Origin: Magnaporthiopsis rhizophila
Taxonomy: Eukaryota; Ascomycota; Sordariomycetes; Magnaporthales; Magnaporthaceae
NCBI GenBank assembly: GCA_003049465.1
Contig: PYSS01000217.1
Coordinates: forward strand, 1 to 32,172
Direction of reading: 5' to 3'
DNA: 32,172 nt
The stretch's first letter is position 1. Each line of letters begins with the position of its first letter. This document shows positions 19,527 through 29,167 of this stretch, piece by piece. The notes beneath the pieces were generated by a model. It was not told where the DNA came from. It ran no database searches and was given only the letters and a program-made list of their open reading frames with translations. A program made the translations under genes and the position numbers.

Positions 19527-21323
19527 TCACGGGCGGTTTGACCTTGGGAGATAACGGCTCCCGAGGGCCCTTCCCAGCGCCACACTCATCCTGCTGCCGA
19601 TCGTGTTGTCGGCCTGCATGTTGCTGGCCAAGGCCTCTTCGAGAGCCGACTGTGTCACTGAGGCGTCTGTAGGTAGGCAGCACCGTTGTCAGCAAGTCGG
19701 ATATCGACCAAGACGTTAACAAGAGAATGGCAACGAAAGAAGGAGATAGGCTACCGTCAAGATCGCTGAAGCTACTCCCCATACTGGGAGTACCGCCATC
19801 GCTGCCGTGATTAGACATGCCGTGACCCTTGCCTTTAGCCCTGGATCCCGCGCGGCCCAACAGCTCCGCCGTGCGTTTAGGGCTTAGGGGGCCGACGTTG
19901 CAGCCACCCTGCGCTGGGGGCTTGTTTACCAAGGCAGCCGAGCCCGCCGAAGAGTCCGACGTCTGCGACTGCCCAAGCGATGCTATGCGACGGCCTTTTG
20001 GCGTAGTCTGCGGGTGAGGAGCACCGCCACTGCGCCTGGCAGCAACCATGTCGCGTGGGTCACCTCGGAGCGTCGCGCTGGGGTCGGAGTACTGGCCACC
20101 CGAGAAGGGAAGGAACGCCGGCTCGGCATCGTCGTCATCCTCGTCCGGCGAGACAGCCCCGTCGGCCGTGGAGAGACCATCAGCGGGTTTGACCGCTACT
20201 CCGCCTCCGGCGCCTGCGCCGCCCGCACCACCCGGCGTCGCCGTGAACCGGGGCGGGCGGCGGATGATGCGCGATTGAGCGGGGCTCGACGACCTAGACG
20301 AAGACGCCGAGCTGGATTCGGCAGGGCCAGGGGACTCGTCGCCGCCCTGCGGGTACTCGTCGTCGCCATCGTCGTCCTCCTCGTGCCGCGGGGGCCGGGT
20401 TGCACTGGTAGGGGTTGTGACAATGGGCAGCGACGAGAGACGCTTCCGCTGACCACCCGCGTCGGGCCCCTGCTGCCGCAGCGTGGATGCCCCCGCCGCG
20501 GCACCACGCTTCTGCTGGGGGGTGTTGCCCGAGGATGAGGCGCGGGAGGCCTGGGGCCTGCTGCCAGAAGCAAGAGGCACGGCTTGCTTCCCACCAGATA
20601 CATTGGCGTCCTTGCGGATGCAGAGCGAAGAGGGCGCCCTCGGGTAGCCACCTGCCGAGCCAACCCTTCTCATCTCGGCGGCCGCGGCGGTAGTAGACTC
20701 TGAGCCAGGGACTGGCGAGGGCGCGGCGGAGCCTCGCTTGCCGGCCGTGGCCTTGCGCATCTGCATCTGGGCGCGGACCTGGGAGGCATGGCGCTCGGTG
20801 AGGTAGGTGACCTGCCGGAGTAGAAAGTCGACGGTCACGTCAAAATCGGCAGCGCTGTAGACTTGGTCAGAAAAAGGTCGCCAGATTGGGTGCGGCTAGG
20901 AGGGGGGCCAGCCGGAAGATGGCGCCAAGGAATGGTGAGCTGTGCCGTACATTGCATCCCCTGCAACAAACTCGAACCGAGTCAGCATTCAGCGCTCCCT
21001 TGTAGGAGCAAACAATCACCGGCAACAACGCAGAAGAGATGCGCACAATCAATTTCCGTCTTGGAGACACCCGAGAGGATGTTCCACAGTCGCTCATCCT
21101 TGGATGAGTCCCAGTTGACCTGGCGCACATTCATTTTGGTTGCCGACCGATGTCAGCCAATCACGGCCCCAAAAGACAGGCGGTTGGTGCGGGAAAGAGG
21201 CCAGGCCTCCCGTGCGGCGCACAAGAGAGCGCCCAGAGAGGAGCTCACCGCTGGGGGGTCTACAAAGTCGCCCCGTGCAAAGGGGAGGCGGATGTAGAGC
21301 GTGTATGCCGGCTCGGGATCCAT
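19527..21323 (-). CDS. ATG29: Autophagy-related protein 29
   Basis: Minus-strand exons are 21323-21249, 21119-21047, 20861-19755 and 19666-19527, giving 464 residues. The N-terminal Atg29 domain reads YTLYIRLPFARGDFVDPPA, VNWDSSKDERLWNILSG, VSKTEIDFYSAADFDVTVDF and LLRQVTYLTERHASQVRAQM, matching the family across two splices. The middle is disordered, rich in Ser, Pro, Gly and acidic runs. The conserved C-terminus GSSFSDLDDASVTQSALEEA, ending in SRYLPRSNRP, spans the last intron (88 bases, GTAGCC...CTACAG). Atg29 joins Atg17 and Atg31 in the scaffold that starts autophagosome formation at the vacuole-side assembly site; the C-terminus is the regulated, phosphorylated part in yeast. The first intron (129 bases, GTGAGC...CCAG) is clear. 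The second (20862-21046) has a weak donor GTGCGC and was placed to keep the frame and the family pattern, so it is the least certain boundary. Confidence 0.87.
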
Positions 21324-22013
21324 CCCGGCGTTTCCGCTTTCCCGTGACTCTTCCTGCGAGAGCGGCGGCGGAGATAGGCCGTGGCAGTGTGCGACCTCGC
21401 TGTGGGATCAGTCTGGCTGGGCGCCTCGGTCAGTGGAGACGAGACGGGAGATGGATGGGCTCCTGCTGGCAGTGAGGTGACCTTGGTGGGCAACCCAGGC
21501 TGAGGTGACCTAGGTGACGGGCCAGACAGGTGCGCCTTCCCCGGATTCAGGCGTCATGCAAGTCTTATCGATAAGGCGGCTCCTGGTCCGGGCTGTCGCC
21601 CGCCTGCGCGCGCCTTCCCGCCGCATCCATCGAGAATTCGGTTGGGCCCACTGGCCGGCAGCGCTTTCCAGGTGGGTCTCAGCCTCCTAATCCCTGAAAT
21701 CGCGCCTGGATTGGGCCTAGCACGTGAAGTTTCTCGCTGCTGGCTGAACTGGGCTGTCGGTTGCTGGGGCAGTCCAAAACTTTCGCGTGGCGCGTGGCGT
21801 CAGGACCAGCGATTTGCATCGAGAATCGTGCAAGACGAACAACGGGAAGCCAGCTCCGGTCACATTCCCAAGGGTTCTTCACCAGCCGATAAAGCGTTGA
21901 TCACCGCGCTCTTTTTGATTGGTTTACGCAACAGCATCTGAAGTCCAGTCCCGACTTTTTCGTCTCCGACCCTCTACTTTTTGTCTGGCCTTCTGAGGTA
22001 ACCAGCCTTCACA
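21324..22013. promoter_or_regulatory. Bidirectional promoter region between ATG29 and NUP53
   Basis: The two start codons lie 690 bases apart on opposite strands, so both promoters must fall here. No TATA box stands out. The plus-strand end is pyrimidine-rich (CTCTACTTTTTGTCTGGCC), a usual leader composition before fungal starts. Open frames on either strand show no domain. Confidence 0.55.
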
Positions 22014-23522
22014 ATGGCCCCTTTGATATTACACAACGTCCCCGATGACGAGCTCTACGTAGGTGAGGACGGCAAGCAGAGGCCATACGCCATGGTCTTC
22101 CCACAGTATGTACCCAGATCGGCCCCCCGCGCAGCGCCGGCGATCCGGTGTCTTTGGTGCCACCCCGCCGCTCATTTGTTTTGAGCATGCTCTAACCTCC
22201 TCCGTCACCACAGACACGATGGCCACCCAGCCGCGTTGCGCGGGAGGCGAGCAGTCGTCGCAGAGACCGGCTCTTTCGGCCGATCCGCACGAAGGTCACG
22301 ATCAAAAACCGCCACGCCCGCTCGCAAGGAAGACCCTACGATTGCGGCCGCCGACGCCGTGTTTAAGAACTGGTTCGACAGCCAAAAGAAGCAAAAGCAA
22401 GACGAGGACGGGCCGGCGGCGACACAAAAACAACGAAAGGCAAGCGGCGAGCTGCTACCGGCGACCGGGGACGATGCCCCGGCCGCCGCGGCGACGGCGC
22501 GCTTTGAACAACAGCACGTCCCCGTCGAGGTCATCCTGCGCGGCTACCGCTCATCGAGGCAGCAGTACGCGGCCATCGACCACTACGAGCAGGTGGCGGG
22601 CATGATCTGCGAGGACTACGCGCGCGACCCGCCGGCCGAGAACAGGCGGTACCGGTCCGAGCTGCGCGACGCGGCTAGGAGCTCGTCGTCGTTCGCGCTG
22701 GGCGGCGGCGGTATCAGCGGACGCCGGCGCGCCTTGACGCCCGAGGAGCGCGCGCGCGTCAACCGCGCCGACGGCGGCGAGCACTGGGTCAAGGTCACGT
22801 TCGAGTCGGCCGCCGCCGCCGACAGGGCCATGTCGGTCTCTCCCCAGCGCGTGCTGGGCCACCTCATCTACTGCGAGCCCTACCACGGCATGCCGCCCGC
22901 CGCCGGCGACGTGGCCGTTCCGGACATGGTCGGCAATGCCGGCGAGCTGCTGGCGGGAGCCGCCGCGACCTCGGCTCCGCGATTCCCGTCCAGGGGGCCG
23001 CCCAGGACAGAGCGTGCCAACGGCAGCGGCGGCATGTCTAGCATTCCAAAGTCCTACTCTTCGCTGGGGCTGCCCGGCGACTTCCCACCTTCGGTCGCCT
23101 CGATGCAGTCTTCGCGGACCATAGACACAGGCACACTCGACTCTTTCACGGACAGCATGACAGTATCATCAGCCACGGCTACAGGCCGCGAGGCGCCGGC
23201 AAGGCAGCGCGTGTCGTCCACATCCTCGCGCAGCGGCGACGACGGCCTCTACTGCAGGGCAGTTCCCACGGTGCCCAAGGTCAAACTGCGGCCGGCGGAG
23301 CAGGCGCTATTGCCGCAGCAATCGCTTGCTCAGCGGACAATCAACAAGATACCATTCATCAAGTGGTTCAGCGGCTCCATGATCGGCAATGAGGTGCCGC
23401 GCACCGAGCTCGGAGATTTCGACTGGGACAAGGCGAGCCTCTACTGGAAGGTTATATGGTGGCTAGACTCTACGTTCAAGCTATTTGGCGGCGAGATTGT
23501 AAGCGCAGACAAGGACGACTAG
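22014..23522 (+). CDS. NUP53: Nucleoporin Nup53 (Nup35-type RRM)
   Basis: Exons are 22014-22105 and 22214-23522 with a 108-base intron (GTATGT...CACAG), giving 466 residues. The short first exon encodes DDELYVGEDGKQRPYAMVFP, a conserved N-terminal stretch of fungal Nup53. Next come a basic, Ser/Arg-rich part (GSFGRSARRSRSKT) and the Nup35-type RRM at about 136-258, with VPVEVILRGYRS at its start and HWVKVTFESAAAADRAM and GHLIYCEPYHGMPP at its end. The C-terminus (IPFIKWFSGSMIGNE, then YWKVIWWLDSTFKLFGGEIV) ends in an amphipathic helix, which in yeast Nup53 binds the pore membrane. Nup53 links the inner ring of the nuclear pore (Nup170, Nic96 and Nup192 partners) to the membrane. Only single FG dipeptides are present. 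The identification rests on these family motifs and is firm. Confidence 0.9.
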
Positions 23523-24127
23523 GTTGTGGTTAGAAGGTTTGGATGGGAAGATGGATGATTTGGCAATTATAAGGTCTTAATAATCACTCTGTGTCGGTAG
23601 CCTATGGATAGGCACTGGGCTAGGACCGCATGGGAGTTTGGGGCTGTACCGATTCTGCGTTTGTTTTCCAGGACGGTAACTCATATCTATTTGGCACATA
23701 TCCAACTCTTTCCGCCGGCTTTGCCTTCGCTCGTAGACACCTCACACCCACGATATAATGTATCCTGTGGACCTTCCGGCCAAGACACCACGACTGTCGA
23801 AGGAACTTGCCGGTTCTGTTAAAAAGGAAGCAGAAAGAAAAAAAAATTTTGAATGACCGTTTGAGACTCAGGCCCGGGTTAGAACTGAGAACCGCTCATG
23901 ACTACCTATCTATATCCCTCTTGGCAACCGGGGAGCCGGGATCACGAGAGATAGCGTGCAAAAATGATTAACCAGCAGCGAGCAGGGCAATCCGGACTAG
24001 CCAGGATGGACGAAGGGCCCAACGAGCAGTTTGAAAGAGGTACTGGGTCTGCGATGTTCACGGGATTCTTGATCCGCGGGTCAGAAAGTTCCGCGACCAT
24101 GCATTTTATGTAGGCAGGAAGATACCT

Positions 24128-24151
24128 ACCTATATAGGCACCTATATAGGC
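24128..24151 (+). repeat. Tandem duplication of a 12-base palindrome-containing unit
   Basis: Two exact copies of ACCTATATAGGC stand head to tail. Each contains the perfect 10-base palindrome CCTATATAGG. It lies beside further ACCTACC words, within the long region without a supported gene. Confidence 0.6.
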
Positions 24152-27100
24152 AGGTCACAGTGAGATTCGCAGATCCCCGACAGACTTGTCTGATCGGCGG
24201 CAAGCCGGCCGCGGTGATGGCCGCTACCGAGTCGTAGAGAAGGTTCCCTTGGCAAAGTCTCCATCTCCAAGCCTTTGCGGCTCTGCAGGAGCACGCATGA
24301 ACGCTGTGCTGTGCTGGGTTCTGTCCCGAACCGTGCGGACTGGATCCTGCCGAGTGGCGTGGCCTTGCTTTTGGGGATGAGGTGGATATTTGGGTGTGGT
24401 TTGATATCGATCTTTTAAGTGCTATATCTTGCTGCCTTGCTTGTAGGTATGACACATGGGAATTCGTGCACGTCCTGATCTCCCTGTTCGTCGGAAGAGA
24501 AACTCCCATGTTTTGTCATCGATGGAGAACCCAGTTTCTTCGATTTCCCCATTTTCTGTCTGATACTCCTGCCGATCGGTCCTCGTCACAGGACGTTCAG
24601 CCACCTCCCCGTGCCATTGCCACCTGCTTTCCAAGGGGCACCCATCCGCACATGGAGTCACTCACGTCTTCTTATCTGCTCTTGTGTCTATAAAAATCAG
24701 CGGGTGGCGATGTTCGCAATGGATTTCGTATACTTTTTGCCGAAAAAGACCACCGTACTGTATATTGCTTGTTGCTCTCTAGACGAGATTTGACTGTAAA
24801 ATCAAGATCCGCCATTCTCGAAGTGTGTGTTACACACAACGGGTTTCCGGGGAGTGGCCGCAGGCTTACTGCCAAGCGTTTCTTGTCAATATTGTTCTCT
24901 GGGTTGCCAGAGACCGACCTGATATGATCGTACACTACTAGGTAGACGCACGACACCACCTTTCCAGACGTATATGGACCCTGTTGGCTTGGATAACATC
25001 CAGATTGTATCATCCTGTTTCTGCGATGCTGTGGTCTTGCTTTTCGGCAGGCCCTCCGAGGCGACTTGATCACCCAACCCTTCTCGCCACTGCGTGTTCC
25101 TGCCTGGAAGGAGCCGAAACGGCACATGGGATATCCTCGCACGCCAGCCAAGGTCTCCCAAGCACCAGCCGCGATAACACCAAGTTCGAACGGAATCCCG
25201 CGGTTTGTGATCCATCCCCGGCAGAAACTCTGCAGCTGGGGTTCTGGACGGCAGCGCGGTTGGATGAAAACCCAATAAATTTAAGGTCCTTAACGCGCCA
25301 TCTCGGCTCATTGCAAGTTGCGCGCTGGTGGCCACTGTGACGGCTGGGGCTACATAGCCCGATGAGCAACTGACTCGTGGCCGAAATTAAGATGGGGTTG
25401 AAAAATGCCACCAGTCAGAGTTCAGGATTGACGACCGCCCGCCTGGCAGCGAGACGGACACAGCGACCAAGGCGCCTGGCGTTTGGTTTGGCACTTGCTG
25501 GATTATAACCCTCTGGAGGACATGTGGCATTTGCTAGCTTTGTGTGTTTGACAGGCCGGAAAACCGGGATGTTGGCTCCCAGACGCGGAGATCAATATCC
25601 ATCAGGCTCCTTCAGCCCTTTTCCATCGCCATGGGTGAATCGCAGATCGCGTGGCTGGTCCGGAGTGATCCGGATTGGCCGGGTTCAATGCTGCAATGCC
25701 ACATGCCATAGCACTGAGATATCGGAGAATTTTTAGTCCAACCTGCGTTGATTTCCGCTTCTCCCACCGCAGCGTCGCATGCGCCAGCTCCTTGCCTTGG
25801 ACCTTGTTTCGAGGGAGCGCAGATCCGAGCATGGGGCGGGAGTGGAAGGGGAAGAGAAGGGGGGGCAAACCCGCCGCCGCTCACTCCTCCTTGCCACTCG
25901 CCTAGGAAATCTTCTTCTAGGAGGTTTCCGAAGCAGAATGTCTGCCTGCGCGGAATACGGCGGTCCGCAACGGCTCACGACCAAGCAACGTGTGAAACGA
26001 GCGGGAACGAAGTGGATATGTGGGCTTCTGTGAAAGTTCGTCCCGAGAAGATCAAATGACCCAGTAGAGGCGGGCGATGAGGAGAGACGGTGAGCGGCAT
26101 ATAGGATGGCAGGCTCGGTAATTCTGTGCTCATTTTTTGCCGCCAAGCATCGCGAAATGCCAGCCTGTGAAGTGAAAGAAGGGACGGGACGTGCGGTGGC
26201 AAACGGGCCAAGGTGGATGAGCACAGGCCAAAAGGTCGACGGGTGAAATGAGACGCCGCAAGCAGTAAGTCTCGATCTATGAGGCGCAGGGCTACCTAGC
26301 GCACGGCTGGATATGGAAGTTGTCAACATCGCGTTTAGGAACGCCGCCAAGTGACTGCGCGGGAGATTACCGATCCCATAGGCCATCATGCAACCTGGGA
26401 GGCGCTTGGAATTGGGGAAATAATACAATATACAAGAAACTGCCGAGAAAAGGAAATAAGAAGAAAAGAAAAACGACTGGCTTGGTCACTTCCGCGGTCC
26501 GGGGCTGCCGTCGCGGCTTATGGTTTCCTAGGATCTGCAAGCCTCAAAGTGCTGCGGACACATCCATGGCAAAACCAAACCTGCAGCGAAAAGATCGACG
26601 TGACAGATTGGTTGCTGCGGGGATGCCCGAACAGCGAGCCTCGGAGGCTGCAAACCCCCGCAAGGTTTGGCGATGACAGACTGCCAAGTTGAACTGGGGT
26701 GTGGTATGATGCTGGCGAGAAGCCGAGGCCATTGCAGGGCTCACTTGGCGTCGCACGTCGTCAGAGAAGCGAGATCCGCGTGGGTGGTTGGCTGCATCAA
26801 GCCTTTCCGATCTGGTACCGAAAAGCGGGCTTCGTGTTCCGAGGTGGGTTTGTGGGTGCGGCCTAATAAGGCTGGACGCCATTCTGCCGGAAGCGGCTTC
26901 CACACGGGTTCCTCCGTCACGCACGTCGCAATTGGCTGGCGGTGATGGGCTTTCTGGCGCACCAATCAGAGGGCCGGACGGCCTTCCACCTTGCCACAAA
27001 AGCAGTGTCGTACTTTCAGCCGCGGGCAACGTCCCGCTCCTTCCCACCTCACTACTTGGCCTTGTAAATATGTGCACATACTGTTAGTTCTCGACATCGT

Positions 27101-29029
27101 TTTATGCCTGTATCCCACGGTTGCTGTCGTTCACACGTCACCTGCGAACCCCCCACCTACCTGCTGGGCACGGGCACTGCCAGTTAAGCTGGGGCCTCGG
27201 GCCGAGCGCGAGTCATGGCATGTCCACGATGAGGGTCGCCCTGCCATGAAACACACCTCCAGCTTTGCAAGACACCGCCTGGGCCAGATAGCCCATCCCC
27301 ATTTAGCTGTGTTAGGTAATGAGGAGGCTGAAAAGACGCACGAGCATTTCGGATTTGTGCACACCAGCCCATTTGATTTGAAAGGCCACATCGTCAAGCA
27401 CAATACCACTTTTTGCCACACCTTACATGCCGCTATGTTGCACCTGTCGTTGGTCGGAGCTTACTTACGGCACGCTGTGCCATGCGATGGTCAGTATCGG
27501 ACGGAAGGTCATGGAACGAATGAACTCTGCGCCAGCGTCGCAGATCCGCGGCTCCGTCTTCCATGCCGGGAAAGCCAGGCCACGGCGGGCGGCCGACGGG
27601 TTTGCACGATGCTCATCAGCATCCGATACGACCCAAAACATCCACTCCAGCCCAGGCAGTCCTGGCATGGCCCCTTCCCCGAGTCGACGGCGGCCAGCGC
27701 GGCTCCCATGCTAGGCCATGGTAGGCACAGAGGCTGCTCGAGTCGGTGGTGATTTGCTGCTCGAATTCTACGTAAAAAATCCTGAAGCAGAGCGATGGAG
27801 TGCCCTATCGCCAATGCCGGTTGGACGGGTGCACACGCCACTCGGGTGTCGCCCGATCTCTCGAATCTCGGCGGGCAGCAAACGACCAGACGGGGTGTGT
27901 GCCCCGAGCTCCCCACGACTCTTATTCTCATTAGACTGTTGCTGGAGCCCCGTTGACAGCGGCAACCGTCCTGCTTTCGGAGCGGTGCCCCGTTAGGTGC
28001 TCCGTGGGCCAGGAGCTCCTCTCGCCCCAACCAGCCCAACCCCACGAGCGAGCTCGAACTTGCTGTCGTGCGCCACATCCCCATTCCCACAATGGTGAAC
28101 CGGCCTCCTCTTCTGCGCTGCCATGGCGGGCCCGGCTCGCGTATTGCCCCGACTTTCCCAGCTAGCGGACTTGCTACCGTGGATTGCGGCTCTCGTCTAA
28201 CAGCAGCCACGAGTCACGGGCCTTCAGACGCTGCCCGTCCTTGGAATTTTCAAAACGGGGATCTCACATGGGGGTTACAAAACGGGTCCAGCCTACCGAC
28301 TCGGGCACCTGTCTCGTCTGGCCGAATCCAGTGAGACGGTCACCAAGCCTGGGAGAACCAGACACCCCGGCCTGCCAGCGAGCGCCAGATGAGGCGCGGT
28401 GCGACACAAGACACCCGACAGACCGGCCGGTAAACCATCACGGCATCCATATCCTGAAGCCAGAAATCAATGTCCTTCGATGCCTGCGCCTAACAATATA
28501 CATCTTGTCTGATGAATCAGCGGCCGCTGCCGCCCTGGCTCCCATCTTCCCTCTCTGCGCCGTGCCTGACCCTGGCAAGGGTCGTCATTGGGTGGGGAAG
28601 GTTGGAGCAGGGGTTGTGGAAAACGCCTTGATATGGGCACCTGGACGCTTGCGTCTCGCCCCTTCGGATACGCAAGCAGGCACCGTTGCAGGGGCACCCT
28701 CAACGACTCTCAAGGGTGGAGGTGATTGTCGGGCCACCTCGCTTGCCGGGCCTTCCGTGGCCACAAACCGACCCGCAGGGTTTTCGCCAAATCGGTGGCT
28801 AGAGCGCCTCTTGGCACCAAACCAAGTACAATGCTAGCGCTTCCCCCCTCCCCTCCTCTACCTCATCCCATGCCCACCCACCTCGCTCTACTAACAGGGT
28901 CTTTCGTTTCTAATAGTAGTAATAGGCACAGCCACGCCGGTCGTGGACTTATGCGTTGTAGAAGGGACTTTATCCTCACACAAGACATTCTTTTCTTCCC
29001 TTCTTTACGCCGTCTTGGCTGTTTACCTT

Positions 29030-29167
29030 GAGGTTTTTTCTTCTTCTTTCTTCTTTTTACTCGCTCCCCTCTTTTTTTTTTTGTTCACCCCTCCCTCTTT
29101 CGTGGTGACTTGTAGTCGCTTCTTTTTTTTCTCTTTACATGCGAGTCTTTTTTCCTTAATCCCGACC
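29030..29167 (+). promoter_or_regulatory. Pyrimidine-rich leader of the lectin gene, with a 6-codon upstream ORF
   Basis: The stretch is almost all T and C, the kind of CT-rich leader found just upstream of many fungal start codons. At 29139-29159 it contains ATG, five sense codons and TAA, ending eight bases before the chosen start at 29168. If transcription begins upstream of 29139, ribosomes would meet this short frame first, which could lower translation of the lectin. The main frame itself is open back to an ATG at 28943, but that part would code only a Phe/Leu-rich string from the pyrimidine tract. Confidence 0.45.

Larger units (their letters stand above)
23523..29167. other. Long region without a supported gene, upstream of the lectin gene
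   Basis: This 5.6-kb stretch has many open frames of 60-250 codons on both strands. None shows a domain, a signal peptide with a continuing frame, a convincing splice pattern, or the C/G-rich third positions of the real genes. The first part must hold the NUP53 3' UTR. The last 130 bases are pyrimidine-rich leader of the lectin gene. Base composition is moderate and not AT-rich, so it does not look like a RIP-mutated transposon relic. It could carry a long promoter, a non-coding RNA or a rapidly evolving small gene. Confidence 0.4.

Noticed and set aside
27509..28210. 233-codon minus-strand open frame, overlapped by a 253-codon plus-strand frame at 26991-27752
   Set aside because: Neither shows a recognisable domain, and equally long overlapping frames on both strands are expected by chance in GC-rich DNA.
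28943..29167. N-terminal extension of the lectin protein from the in-frame ATG at 28943
   Set aside because: The extension is a Phe/Leu/Ser string produced by the pyrimidine tract; the ATG at 29168 has better context and starts a normal disordered N-terminus.
23523..29167. A RIP-mutated transposon relic in the long gap
   Set aside because: The sequence is not AT-rich, is not dominated by TpA, and shows no terminal repeats or transposase-like frames.
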